A DNA stretch of 64,000 nucleotides from Salinibacter altiplanensis (GCF_002894645.1 NZ_NCQY01000030.1:493900-557899), one strand, 5' to 3'. Positions 45,798 through 54,574 are shown, counted from the stretch's first letter. Numbers and translations: made by a program. The notes: generated by a model not told the origin, from the sequence alone.

Positions 45798-45822
45798 CCC
45801 ACGCGACAGGCCCACGCGACAG
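45798..45822. repeat. 13-bp tandem repeat downstream of accD
   Basis: CCCACGCGACAG occurs twice, separated by a single G (45798-45809 and 45811-45822), in the short gap between accD and the propeller cluster. It is probably replication slippage; no function is evident. Confidence 0.8.
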
Positions 45823-45836
45823 AAGGGGCGATCTAT

Positions 45837-46682
45837 CTACTCCATCAGAAGGTTGAGCAGCCGGATGATGCGGCGGCGGAGGCGACGCCGGTCCACGATC
45901 ATGTCTACGAACCCGTGCTCCTGCAGGAACTCCGACTTTTGGAAGCCTTCCGGGAGGTCGGACCCGATCGTCTCACGAATCACGCGCGGCCCGGCAAACC
46001 CAATGAGCGCGTCCGGCTCGGCGATGTGGATGTCTCCAAGCATCGCAAAGGAGGCCGTGACGCCCCCCGTGGTGGGGTGTGTCAGAATAGAGATGAACGG
46101 CAGCCCGGCCTCGTCCAGCCGCGTGAGGTGGGCACTCGTCTTGGCCATCTGCATGAGGCTGAGGGCCCCTTCCATCATGCGAGCCCCCCCGCTCTGGGCA
46201 ATGGTAATGAGCGGCATCCCTTCCGTGTAGGCGCGTTTGATCGCCCGGGCCACCGTTTCCCCGACGACCGAGCCCATCGATCCCCCAATGAAACTGAAGT
46301 CCATGCCCGCCATCGACACGGGATGTCCCCCGATGGCACCGGTGGCGGCCTGCACGGCCTCGTTCTGTTCAGTCTCCTCCATGGCACTCTCCAGCCGCTG
46401 GCTGTAGGGCTTGCGGTCCTCAAAGTTGAGGGCATCCACGGACCGCAGGTCGGTGTCGTGCAGGTCGTAATCGCCGCCGTCGAACAGAAAGCCAAAGTAC
46501 TGGTGACTGTCCATGCCGAAGTGGTACCCCGAACCGGGAAAGACGAGCAGGTTTTCTTCCAGCTCGCGCCGGTTGGTGATTTCGCCGGTCTCCGGGCACT
46601 TCACCCACTGCCCCTCCGGCATTTCGTTTTGCTCTTCGCGGGTGGTGCGGATGCCGGCCTTCTCGCGTCGAAACCAGGGCAT
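45837..46682 (-). CDS. accD: Acetyl-CoA carboxylase carboxyltransferase beta subunit
   Basis: This is a 281-residue AccD, the carboxyl-transfer half of acetyl-CoA carboxylase, making malonyl-CoA with AccA. The crotonase-fold core is intact: FSFIGGSMGSVVGE, QSGGARMMEGALSLMQMAKTSAHL, LTHPTTGGVTASFAMLGD and EPDALIGFAGPRVI. The N-terminal zinc-ribbon is degenerate: the four-Cys pattern KCxxCG...CPxCG reads KCPETG...VFPGSGYH, leaving one Cys. As I recall, other Bacteroidota AccDs show the same loss. Last gene of a possible SDR-tsaB-accD unit. Confidence 0.95.
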   Translation of the reverse strand: MPWFRREKAGIRTTREEQNEMPEGQWVKCPETGEITNRRELEENLLVFPGSGYHFGMDSHQYFGFLFDGGDYDLHDTDLRSVDALNFEDRKPYSQRLESAMEETEQNEAVQAATGAIGGHPVSMAGMDFSFIGGSMGSVVGETVARAIKRAYTEGMPLITIAQSGGARMMEGALSLMQMAKTSAHLTRLDEAGLPFISILTHPTTGGVTASFAMLGDIHIAEPDALIGFAGPRVIRETIGSDLPEGFQKSEFLQEHGFVDMIVDRRRLRRRIIRLLNLLME

Positions 46683-46793
46683 GGCAGAGGGAACGTGGGC
46701 GGTGAAAAGAAACGGGTGCGAACCAAGGGGCCGAGGCTAGGACTGTGCCCCGGCAAAACATCAGAACCGGCGCCCGCAAAGTCCAAACAAAAC

Positions 46794-47498
46794 TCAGTCG
46801 AAGGGGGACGGAGCCGGAGTGGCGTGCACGTCTTTTACGTACAACGGTTCGGCCGTCGCCGCGTCGTCAGGGCCGTGCGCCTCCAATCGCTGTCGGCCGC
46901 GCCGGGCGACCCAGCCCGCGGAGGGCGACACCGCGTCGGCGGGAAGCGTGACGCAGGAGAACGCGTCGTCGGCAAGGGCGTCTCGGCTCTTCGGCGCCCC
47001 GTCTCCGACGAGCCACAGCTGCCCGTCCACAGTTCCCAGCCAGTCGGGGAGAGTTTCCACAGGCAATGCCGTCGTGGGCGCGTGCTCGGCCAGCCCCTCC
47101 GTCGTCCGTCGGAGCGCGCCGGCGTACACCTCATCCCGACGGGCATCGAGCAGTGCGCAGACCACGTCTTCGGGCGCGGCCATCGGCCCTACCCGGGCCG
47201 CGTACGCCTCCAGCGTCGGCACCCCCACGAACGCTGCGTCTGCGGACAGCGCCCACCCCTTCGCCGTGCTTGTCCCGATGCGGAGCCCGGTGTACGAGCC
47301 CGGCCCCATCGACACCGCCACGGCGTTCAGGGCCTCCGTCGACACGTCGGCGTGGCCGAGCACATCTTCAATGAGCGGTGTCAGACGCTCGGCGTGCACA
47401 CGGGGGCGATGTAGATGAGCCTCCGCAACCACCGCATCGTCGTTCAGGACGGCCACGCCGCAGGTCGCAGTCGCGGTTTCGAGGGCGAGCAGAGTCAC
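46794..47498 (-). CDS. tsaB: tRNA threonylcarbamoyladenosine biosynthesis protein TsaB
   Basis: This is a 234-residue TsaB, the scaffold partner of TsaD in t6A37 formation on ANN-decoding tRNAs. The ASKHA-fold N-terminal part has LLALETATATCGVAV, HAERLTPLIEDVL, and VSMGPGSYTGLRIGTSTAKGWA. LDARRDEVYAGAL follows. Length is normal. It lies 45 bp after the TPP-controlled SDR gene and 111 bp before accD, so all three may share a message. Confidence 0.92.
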   Translation of the reverse strand: MTLLALETATATCGVAVLNDDAVVAEAHLHRPRVHAERLTPLIEDVLGHADVSTEALNAVAVSMGPGSYTGLRIGTSTAKGWALSADAAFVGVPTLEAYAARVGPMAAPEDVVCALLDARRDEVYAGALRRTTEGLAEHAPTTALPVETLPDWLGTVDGQLWLVGDGAPKSRDALADDAFSCVTLPADAVSPSAGWVARRGRQRLEAHGPDDAATAEPLYVKDVHATPAPSPFD

Positions 47499-47543
47499 TG
47501 GTGCAGGGGCGAAATTTAGACAGGGGGCGACTTGTGCAAAGGC

Positions 47544-48308
47544 CTATTGCATCACGAGCCCACCATCGACGATCAGGTTCTGCCCCGTGACGGCCCGGGC
47601 CCACGGGGAGGCGAAGAAGAGCACGGCGTCGGCCACTTCGTTCGGAGTCGTCACTGTGCCACGCGGAGTGTTTTGTCGGATGGCGTCGAACACTGCGTCC
47701 GACGTCGCGGCACTAGCATCCGTTTCGTCGAGCAGCCCTCCCGATACCAGGTTCACGGTGATGCCGTCCGCCCCGAGCTCAGCCGCCATGTTGCGCGTAA
47801 ATCCGAGGAGGGCCGCCTTGCCGGTAGTATAGTTGTGATACGGGACGGCCGGGTCCTGCACGAGGTTGGAACTGATGCCCACGAAGCGGCCCTCTCCCGC
47901 CGCCCGCATCTCGGGCAGGCAGGCCTGGAGTAGGTGAAGCGCCCCTTTCACCGACCCGTCCAGCTGCGTCTGATAGTCCTCCCAGTCGATGGTGTCGGCG
48001 GTCTCCCGATTTTCCGCGTCAAACTGGTAGTCAATCAGTGCATTGTGGACGGCGGTCGTGACGGGGCGCCCGAAATGGTCCGCAGCAGTGTCCACCATGG
48101 CCTGCACGGCGTCCGGATCGCGCACATCGGCCTGCACCGGCACGGCCCGATCCCCAATGTCGGCGGCGACGGCCTCGGCCTGGTCGGGGCTCTGGTAGTA
48201 GTTGACGACGACCCGGGCCCCTTCTCGGCCGAAGGCCCGAGCAATGGCGGCGCCGAGCCCGCGGCTGGCCCCGGTGATCACAACCACTTGCGAATCGAGT
48301 GCGCGCAT
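47544..48308 (-). CDS. Short-chain dehydrogenase/reductase under a TPP riboswitch
   Basis: This is a 254-residue classical SDR (FabG-like) from ATG 48308. NAD(P)-binding TGASRGLGAAIARAFG follows VVVI near residue 10, and VVNYY after strand 2 has no acidic residue, which suggests NADPH. The adjacent-domain Asp is in VQADVRDP, the catalytic Ser in GISSNLVQ and Tyr/Lys in YHNYTTGKAALLGF. The usual NNA(G) motif reads HNALIDYQF, an uncommon variant. A TPP riboswitch on its own leader is the only functional clue and points to thiamine supply or use. A FabG of fatty-acid synthesis is the alternative, given accD downstream. Confidence 0.9.
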   Translation of the reverse strand: MRALDSQVVVITGASRGLGAAIARAFGREGARVVVNYYQSPDQAEAVAADIGDRAVPVQADVRDPDAVQAMVDTAADHFGRPVTTAVHNALIDYQFDAENRETADTIDWEDYQTQLDGSVKGALHLLQACLPEMRAAGEGRFVGISSNLVQDPAVPYHNYTTGKAALLGFTRNMAAELGADGITVNLVSGGLLDETDASAATSDAVFDAIRQNTPRGTVTTPNEVADAVLFFASPWARAVTGQNLIVDGGLVMQ

Positions 48309-48314
48309 GAGAAC

Positions 48315-48349
48315 CTGGCTTCTTGGTACGTGCAGAACAGTGAAGCCAG
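48315..48349 (-). promoter_or_regulatory. Expression-platform hairpin before the SDR gene
   Basis: On the minus strand CTGGCTTC pairs perfectly with GAAGCCAG around a 19-nt loop, and the stem ends 6 nt before the SDR ATG. It lies 40 nt downstream of the TPP aptamer. No U-run follows, so translational control is more likely than termination. Confidence 0.6.
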
Positions 48350-48388
48350 ACGGTACGGCGCTCACGCGCAGGTCCCCGGACGGTGCCG

Positions 48389-48480
48389 AGGCACTTCCTC
48401 CACCGGTACAAGCCGGATCAGGTTCGAAGGGTGTCTCTCAGCCCGCGCCTCCCCCGCGACGGGTACCCCTGGCCACACCT
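48389..48480 (-). promoter_or_regulatory. TPP (THI-box) riboswitch
   Basis: On the minus strand the conserved TPP aptamer is readable. A GGGGT segment leads into a GC-rich P3 arm (CCCG...CGGG). CTGAGA follows (pyrimidine sensor helix), then ACCCTTCGAACCTGATC, and CCGG-TTGTA-CCGG, with GGAGGAAG closing. The outer helix is AGGTGT with GTGCCT plus CC/GG. The only downstream genes are the SDR at 47544-48308 and then tsaB and accD. The element starts 37 bp after the stop of the DUF1684 gene. Confidence 0.95.
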
Positions 48481-48517
48481 GTAAAGTATTTGCCTCAGCT
48501 CGCAGATGCAACTCGCC

Positions 48518-49123
48518 CTATCCCCCGAAGGTTGGTCTCTTCTCTCCCGCCAGCACGGGCACGGCAATCCGGTTTTCCGGGGGCGGCAGCGGGCACGCGA
48601 AGTCCGGGTTGTAGGCACAGGTCGGATTGTAGGCACGGTTGAAGTCGACCACGACCGAATCCGCGTCCGTCGGCGTCAGGTCGACGTATCGCCCGCCCTT
48701 GTACGTGACGTGTCGGTTCGTAGAGTCGGCAAACGGGATCCACAGTCGGCCGCGCGGCGTGTCGCCCTCGCCCCGAAACACCACCAGCTCCTCGGGCCCC
48801 TCCGGAAGCGGCACCGTAACCTCCCCGACCCGCTGCTGCGGACGCAGGTCGCCGGTGCTTTCAGGAATCATGACCGTGTCGGGCGCCTCGAATCGCCGGA
48901 GCGGGACTGTGTATCGGTAGGCCGGGTCCACCTCGTAGAAATTGAGTCCCTGAAAGGCCTCTCTCTGGCCCGGGGGCAGCACGCTCTCCTTGTCCCGCAT
49001 CTGCATGTCCCGCTGCACACGGTCCTGCATGACGGTCTGTTCGTAGTCTTCCGACGACGGGTTTGAGCCGCACGCCAGGAACAGGCCCGCCACACAGAGG
49101 AGAAGCAAGAGGCGAGTGCGCAT
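48518..49123 (-). CDS. DUF1684 lipoprotein
   Basis: This is a 201-residue protein with a lipoprotein signal (LFLAC, Cys18). The rest is DUF1684: FQGLNFYEVDPAYRYTVPLRRFE, LWIPFADSTNRHVTYKGGRYVDL, VVDFNRAYNPTCAYNPDFACPLPPPENRIAVPVLAGEK. The DFNRAYNPxCA...CPLPPxENRL block is diagnostic. The function is not known to me. It starts 36 bp after the DUF411 gene, forming a two-gene unit, and ends just before the TPP riboswitch. Confidence 0.88.
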   Translation of the reverse strand: MRTRLLLLLCVAGLFLACGSNPSSEDYEQTVMQDRVQRDMQMRDKESVLPPGQREAFQGLNFYEVDPAYRYTVPLRRFEAPDTVMIPESTGDLRPQQRVGEVTVPLPEGPEELVVFRGEGDTPRGRLWIPFADSTNRHVTYKGGRYVDLTPTDADSVVVDFNRAYNPTCAYNPDFACPLPPPENRIAVPVLAGEKRPTFGG

Positions 49124-49159
49124 CGTACACGAGTCTTGAAGTGCAAGGGAGGCCGTCGC

Positions 49160-49651
49160 CTACCGTCCGTACTCGGCAAACACAGTCGTTTCTCCCGACG
49201 GGGTAAACGTCACCACCTCGTACGGCTCTTCCCGATCGCCCCGCTCCATGCCCGGCGAGCCCACCGGCATGCCCGGCACGCTGAGGCCACGGACGTCGGG
49301 GGTTTCACGGAGAAGCCGCTTTACGTCTTGTGCCGGCACGTGGCCCTCCACCACGTAATTGCCGACCACGGCGGTGTGGCAGGCCGCGAGCGACGATGGC
49401 AGCCCCACCTGCTGCTTGACCGGCTTCATGCGCAGCTTCGAGTTCACTTCCACCTGAAAGCCCTGTTCCTTCATGTGGGTGACCCACTCGGAGCAGCACT
49501 GACACGAGGGGCTCTTGTACACCGTCACCGTCGGCAGGTCTGCTGACGCCGCCGGGCCAAACTGCAGGTAGGCCCCAACGCCAAGGGCAGCGAGGAGGAT
49601 GCCAGCCCCGAAGGCCTTGAAATGGGTCTTGTACGACGCAAACGAAGCCAT
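49160..49651 (-). CDS. DUF411 metal-binding membrane-anchored protein
   Basis: This is a 163-residue protein from ATG 49651. The membrane anchor or signal is at about 11-31. Next comes the thioredoxin-like DUF411 domain with TVTVYKSPSCQCCSEWVTHM (Cys50, Cys52, Cys53) and LPSSLAACHTAVVGNYVVEGHVP (Cys91-His92, His104). This Cys/His set suggests copper or silver handling in the periplasm; DUF411 genes are often found with copper-resistance genes, though none lie here. First gene of a unit with DUF1684. Confidence 0.88.
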   Translation of the reverse strand: MASFASYKTHFKAFGAGILLAALGVGAYLQFGPAASADLPTVTVYKSPSCQCCSEWVTHMKEQGFQVEVNSKLRMKPVKQQVGLPSSLAACHTAVVGNYVVEGHVPAQDVKRLLRETPDVRGLSVPGMPVGSPGMERGDREEPYEVVTFTPSGETTVFAEYGR

Positions 49652-49929
49652 GGTGGTCGAGGCATGATCCACGAGGAGCGAGTGTCTTCGGAAACCCAGT
49701 CCCTAGACCCGTGTTTCGCGGCGGGAGGCGACGCTTCGCCGCTCTGTGCCGTCGGCCACGCCTGGGATCTTCCCGTCGGGATCGGGGAAAGGCCCCTTTC
49801 GCCCCGGGCGCTCATCTTGACTCCTCGGATTCTTTTTCCCACCTTAGTCGCCCTCGAAGGCCCCACTTCGACAGCCGTTTCCACTCGGTGCCTTTCCCCC
49901 AACACTTCCGCAGCAATTCCTTCAGTTCG

Positions 49930-52050
49930 ATGACCGTTTCCGATGCCCAACAGATCCGCAACGTTGCCCTGGTCGGCCACCAGGGCAGCGGCAAGACCGC
50001 ACTGACCGAAGCCATGCTCCACACGAGCGGCGCACTCTCGCGCGTCGGTTCTGTGTCGGAGGGCACAACGCAGAGCGACCACCACGCGAGTGAGAAGGAG
50101 CGACAGATGTCGATTTTTGCGACGCTGCTGCACACCTCCTGGGACGGCAAAAAGATCAACCTCCTCGACACGCCCGGCTACCCCGACTTCGCGAGCGAAG
50201 TGATCGCCTCGATGCGGGTGGCTGACACTGCACTCTACGTCGTGGACGCCCGCTCCGGGGTGGAGGTGGGAACGGAGATGGCCTGGTCGTACGGCGAGCA
50301 GACGGCCACGCCCTCCCTGTTTGTCCTCAACCACATCGACCAGGCGGGCGCCGACTTTCGGGGCATCGTCGACGAGATTGCGGACCGCTTCGGGCGGGGG
50401 GCGACGGTGGTGCAGCTGCCCGCCGGCGAGGGCACCCGCACCCTGGTCGACGTGCTGCACATGCGACAGCTTTACTATCCGGAGGGCGAGACTGAGCCGG
50501 AGGTGCAGCCGATCAACGACGCCTTCGAGGACGAGGCCCGCGCGCTCCACGAGACGCTCGTCGAGGACATCGCCGCCAGCAACGACCGACTCATGGAGAC
50601 CTACTTCGAGCAGGGCGAGCTGACGGACAATCAGCTACGCAACGGCCTGCGGAAGGCCATGATCGACCGGGCGCTCTATCCCGTTTTCGTGACGAGCGCG
50701 ACTGAAAAGCTCGGCGTCTCTCGGCTGCTGGACTTCATCGGGTCGGTCTGCCCCTCCCCCGCCAGTCGGCGGGTCGAGACCGAGAGCGGTCCGGACCTGA
50801 CGGCCGACCCCGACGATACGCCGGTCGCGTTCGTCTACCGCACGATGGCCCAGGAGCATGTCGGCGAGTACGCGTTCGTCCGCGTGATGGACGGGACCCT
50901 CCAGTCGGGAGAGGACCTCGAAAACGCACGCACCGGCGCCACCGAACGCGTTGGACAGATCTACGAACTCAACGGAGAAGCGCGCAACCACGTCCCTCGC
51001 CTCATCGCCGGCGACCTCGGCGCGCTTGTGAAGCTGGAGGACACCACCACAAACGACACGCTCCGCGCCCCGAACTCCGACGTCGTCCTTCCGTCCATTC
51101 AGTTTCCCGCCCCTCGGTACCGAATGGCCGTACAGCCGGTCCAGGAGGGCCAGGAGGACAAGCTTGCCCGGGGGCTCCACCAGATTACCGACGAGGACCC
51201 CTCACTCGCCTTCCACCACAATGCGTTGCTGAACCAGCTCACCCTGAGTGGCGTGGGCGAGATGCACCTTCAGATCGCCAAGTCGCGCCTCGAACGGCAG
51301 GCCGGCGTCGAGGTCACATTCGTGGAACCCCGCATCTCGTACCGCGAGGCCATCCAGAACCGCGCAACCGCCGAGTACCGACACAAGAAGCAGTCGGGGG
51401 GCGCCGGCGAGTTCGCCGACATTTCGATGCTCGTCGAGCCCCTCGACGGCGCGTTCGATCCGCCGGACGCCATCGACGTGCGGAACGAGAACATGGTGGA
51501 GACCGACTGGAACGCGCAGGTGCACTTCGTCGACGCCATCGTCGGCGGGGTAATCGACATGAACACGTTTTTCTCTTCCATCCAGAAGGGCGTCCTCGAC
51601 ACCATGGAGGAGGGACCGGTGGCCGGGTTTCCCATCGGGGACGTGCGAATCGTCATTCACGACGGCGACATGCACCCGGTCGACTCGAACGAGGCGGCCT
51701 TCAAACAGGCCGCCTTCAAGTGCTTTCGCCGCGCGTTCCAGGAGGCCGGGCCGGTGCTCCTGGAGCCGATCCACGAGGTCACTATCACCACACCGGACGA
51801 CTACACGGGCGATATTGTTAGCGACCTCAACACGCGTCGGGGGCGGGTTCAGGGCATCGATACGCAGGGGACCCTTCAAAAAATTACCGCCGAGGTGCCG
51901 AAGTCGGCGCTGCACCAGTATTCCACCACGCTCCGTTCTCTCACACAGGGCCGTGGCCTGCACCACACGAGGTTCAGCCACTACGAGGAAATGCCGGACT
52001 ACGTGCAGGAGGAGGTCATGGAGAAGAAAACGGCCTCAGCGGCGACATAG
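49930..52050 (+). CDS. EF-G-like translational GTPase (paralogue)
   Basis: This is a 706-residue EF-G-type GTPase from ATG 49930. G1 GHQGSGKT is near 16-23, G3 DTPGYPDF follows and G4 reads NHID rather than NKxD. Domain II (about 290-375) and domains III-V follow, including LTLSGVGEMHLQIAKSRLE and RGRVQGIDTQG. The absence of the normal NKxD lysine, no str-operon context (rpsL/rpsG/tuf absent) and overall divergence mark it as the EF-G-like paralogue group rather than the main elongation factor. It could act in ribosome recycling or be regulatory; this is not resolved by sequence. The upstream open frame is not coding. Confidence 0.87.
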   Translation: MTVSDAQQIRNVALVGHQGSGKTALTEAMLHTSGALSRVGSVSEGTTQSDHHASEKERQMSIFATLLHTSWDGKKINLLDTPGYPDFASEVIASMRVADTALYVVDARSGVEVGTEMAWSYGEQTATPSLFVLNHIDQAGADFRGIVDEIADRFGRGATVVQLPAGEGTRTLVDVLHMRQLYYPEGETEPEVQPINDAFEDEARALHETLVEDIAASNDRLMETYFEQGELTDNQLRNGLRKAMIDRALYPVFVTSATEKLGVSRLLDFIGSVCPSPASRRVETESGPDLTADPDDTPVAFVYRTMAQEHVGEYAFVRVMDGTLQSGEDLENARTGATERVGQIYELNGEARNHVPRLIAGDLGALVKLEDTTTNDTLRAPNSDVVLPSIQFPAPRYRMAVQPVQEGQEDKLARGLHQITDEDPSLAFHHNALLNQLTLSGVGEMHLQIAKSRLERQAGVEVTFVEPRISYREAIQNRATAEYRHKKQSGGAGEFADISMLVEPLDGAFDPPDAIDVRNENMVETDWNAQVHFVDAIVGGVIDMNTFFSSIQKGVLDTMEEGPVAGFPIGDVRIVIHDGDMHPVDSNEAAFKQAAFKCFRRAFQEAGPVLLEPIHEVTITTPDDYTGDIVSDLNTRRGRVQGIDTQGTLQKITAEVPKSALHQYSTTLRSLTQGRGLHHTRFSHYEEMPDYVQEEVMEKKTASAAT

Positions 52051-52067
52051 GGCACGTGGACCGAAGA

Positions 52068-53582
52068 CTAGTCCGCAGCACGGAGCCACGCGTCGACCTC
52101 GTCCTCCATCGAAAAGACCTCTTCGGGCGGGTGCTCGAAGGACCGGTGCACCCAGTCGCCACTGCCATTGCGGCGGGGACGGTACTGTGCGCGATACCAG
52201 TCGGGCCGGGCGGCGAGATCGGACAAGGCCTCGACGGCCGCGTCGATGTCCGGCTCCGTATTGTAGAGACCGAGGGACGCCCGCACCATGCCCGGCTGCG
52301 TCTCGGGGCCGCACTCTGCACCGTTCGCGGCCCCCTCGGCCCCACCCGTCCGGCCGAGCAACTCGCGCACGAAGGGCTGGGCGCAGAAGCATTCGTTGCG
52401 CACGGCCACCCCGAAGTAGTCGTTCAGGGCCGCGGCGACGAGGCCGTGGGGCAGGTCGGCAAGGTTGAAGGCAACGACCCCGATCCGATCGGCTACCTCT
52501 AGGCGATGCGACCCATAGATTGAAAGCCCCTCGACACTCGCGAAGCGCTCCAGCGCGTACTGCGTCAGCTCTCGTTCGTCCGCCGCCACGAGGTCCATGC
52601 CGATGCGGCCCAGCAATTGGAGCGTGGCGGCGAGCCGCAGGGCCCCGGGCAGATTGGGCGTGCCCGCCTCCTCCCGCTCCGGCAACGCGTCGGTGATCTG
52701 GTACTGGCCCGTTTCCACTCGTTCTACGATGCCGCCGCCCACCACCTGAGGCTCCAGTCCGTCGAAGAGGGCCTCCCGTGCCACGATCACGCCGGGGCTT
52801 CCGGGGGCGTAAATCTTGTGCCCACTCATGCACACAACGTCGAGCGCCTCGGCCTCGTCGCGTCCCTGCACGCTGATCGGTACATGGGCGGCCGACTGGG
52901 CCGCATCGACCACGCACAGAGCGCCGGCCTCGTGGGCGTGGCGGGCCACCTCGTGGACCGGGTTGACGATGCCGGTCACATTCGACGCCGCCGTGATGGC
53001 CACGTAGTTCAGCCGGTCGGCATGCTCCTCGATGGCGGCCCGCAGTGCGCCGGTATCCACCCGCCCGGCCTCGCCGTCCGGGTCGCTCTCCAAGGGCACG
53101 TGCACCACCTCGCCCACATGCTTGCGGTGGGGCAGGTCGTTGGCGTGGTGCTCCATCAGGGTCGTGATGACGAGGTCGCGCTCGGGGCGTCGCTCGGCCA
53201 GCACGCGCGCCATGCGGTTGAGGCCGCCCGTGACGCCGCTGCCGACGAAGACGGTTGTGTAGTCGTCCGGGGCATCCACGAAACGCCCCACGATCTCATG
53301 CGCCTGCTCGTAGAGATGGGTCATGGTGCGGGCCCCGGTGTGCAGCGTCGAGTGCGTGTTGGCGTAGTGCCGGAGGGCCCGCCGGACAATGTCATCGGCC
53401 GCCCGGCAGCGCAGGGTCGACGCGGCACTGTCGAGGTAGATGCGCGGGGTCGTCGCGCCCTCCGCCAGCGGATACTCGGTGTCGAGCCCGGTGAAGGCGC
53501 GGCTGAGGGCATCCAGCTGAGAGCGCCGTTCCGTGCGAGACCCGCGCGGGGCAATTTGAGAGGTGCGAGCGGAGTCAAGCAT
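52068..53582 (-). CDS. Cysteine desulfurase-like class V aminotransferase
   Basis: This is a 504-residue PLP enzyme from ATG 53582. Motifs are YLDSAASTLRCRAAD, GSGVTGGLNRM, TTLMEHHANDLPHR, the PLP Asp in LCVVDAAQSAAH and Lys in SGHKIYAPGSPGV. A Cys is present in the active-site position (VAVRNECFCAQPF), as in SufS/CsdA enzymes, so sulfur or selenium removal from cysteine is plausible. It is about 90 residues longer than SufS, with inserted loops and a C-terminal acidic extension. No suf genes are adjacent. It converges on the EF-G-like gene with a 17-bp gap. Confidence 0.85.
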   Translation of the reverse strand: MLDSARTSQIAPRGSRTERRSQLDALSRAFTGLDTEYPLAEGATTPRIYLDSAASTLRCRAADDIVRRALRHYANTHSTLHTGARTMTHLYEQAHEIVGRFVDAPDDYTTVFVGSGVTGGLNRMARVLAERRPERDLVITTLMEHHANDLPHRKHVGEVVHVPLESDPDGEAGRVDTGALRAAIEEHADRLNYVAITAASNVTGIVNPVHEVARHAHEAGALCVVDAAQSAAHVPISVQGRDEAEALDVVCMSGHKIYAPGSPGVIVAREALFDGLEPQVVGGGIVERVETGQYQITDALPEREEAGTPNLPGALRLAATLQLLGRIGMDLVAADERELTQYALERFASVEGLSIYGSHRLEVADRIGVVAFNLADLPHGLVAAALNDYFGVAVRNECFCAQPFVRELLGRTGGAEGAANGAECGPETQPGMVRASLGLYNTEPDIDAAVEALSDLAARPDWYRAQYRPRRNGSGDWVHRSFEHPPEEVFSMEDEVDAWLRAAD

Positions 53583-53745
53583 AACAAGGAGGCACGTGCA
53601 ACGAGAGGGCCGAAATGCAGGTTGAATTCCATGCGATAATGTAGCAACTGCGAACGAGAGATGCAGTCCATCCGTCGGGGGACATGTCCATGGCAGCATT
53701 CATACGCCGTCTTCTCCCGTTTCTTTCATTTCTGTTGTTCTTCTC

Positions 53746-54546
53746 ATGCGCACCCTCCTCGTTTTGTTGATCTCAATCGCTGGAACGGGGGTGCTTGCCC
53801 TCCCCGCGCAGGCCCAGACCATCTGGTCGCGGCCCTACCAGCCCAACCAGATCGCCCTGGAGGCCGTCGTACCAGACCTCCCGGCGGACGATGCGTCGGC
53901 GGCATCGGGCGCCGCGTTTCTGACAGCCACCCGCTCCCTGAACGACAACGTGGAGCTGGCGGTCGAGCTCCCCGTGGCCCGCTACGCCACCGACGCGACC
54001 GCCTCCACGGCGGTGGGCAATCCCTACGTGGGGATCGGGCTGAGTAGCTCCTCCCGGCCGATCTTGCTCGAGCTTGGCATTCGCATTCCCGCCGCCCCCA
54101 CCAACGAAGCGTTGCGGGCGGGCCAGCGCGCCGACCCGGGACGCACCGCGGCCTTCCGGGACGAGTCCGTCGCGCCCTCCGCTCTCTTGAATGGACGCCT
54201 GCCGCTCGGGCGGCGCGCCTCCCTGCGCCTTCGCACGGGGCTCACGTACGCCTCCGCCGATCGCCTCGACGAGGAAGGCACGGAGAACCGATGGCGGCTT
54301 CCCTACAGCGCTCAGCTCTGGTGGAACGGAGAACGGTTCATGTCCGGACTCAGCGTGGAGGGACGCCCACGTCTTTCTGGATCGGAGCCGGACCGGAGCA
54401 CACACCGTGCCGTCGTGTCGGTCATGCTCGACGGCGGTCGTGTACAGCCGGGCCTTCTCGCAGGCACCGGCCTTGATCCGCTCGTTCAGGACGGCCGGTT
54501 CGTGACAGTGGCGGGTCTCACGGTATCGGTCTCCTACGGCCGGTAG
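53746..54546 (+). CDS. Exported outer-membrane-type beta-barrel protein
   Basis: This 266-residue protein has a Sec signal peptide (MRTLLVLLISIAGTGVLALPAQAQ). The mature part alternates hydrophobic/polar strands typical of a beta-barrel (NVELAVELPVARYA, PYVGIGLSSSSRPILLELGIRIP, RASLRLRTGLTYASADR, YSAQLWWNGERFMSGLSVEGRP) and ends in an aromatic/Arg strand (VTVAGLTVSVSYGR). No lipobox, no catalytic motif and no named family recognised. It is probably a small outer-membrane protein of the transporter/porin type. Alone on its strand; converges on rpoN. Confidence 0.65.
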   Translation: MRTLLVLLISIAGTGVLALPAQAQTIWSRPYQPNQIALEAVVPDLPADDASAASGAAFLTATRSLNDNVELAVELPVARYATDATASTAVGNPYVGIGLSSSSRPILLELGIRIPAAPTNEALRAGQRADPGRTAAFRDESVAPSALLNGRLPLGRRASLRLRTGLTYASADRLDEEGTENRWRLPYSAQLWWNGERFMSGLSVEGRPRLSGSEPDRSTHRAVVSVMLDGGRVQPGLLAGTGLDPLVQDGRFVTVAGLTVSVSYGR

Positions 54547-54574
54547 GCAAACGCAGCCAACGGACGACGGACAG

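Noticed and set aside
45798..45822. Tandem 13-mer near accD as a possible CRISPR or regulatory array
   Set aside because: Only two copies with no spacers; simple slippage explains it.
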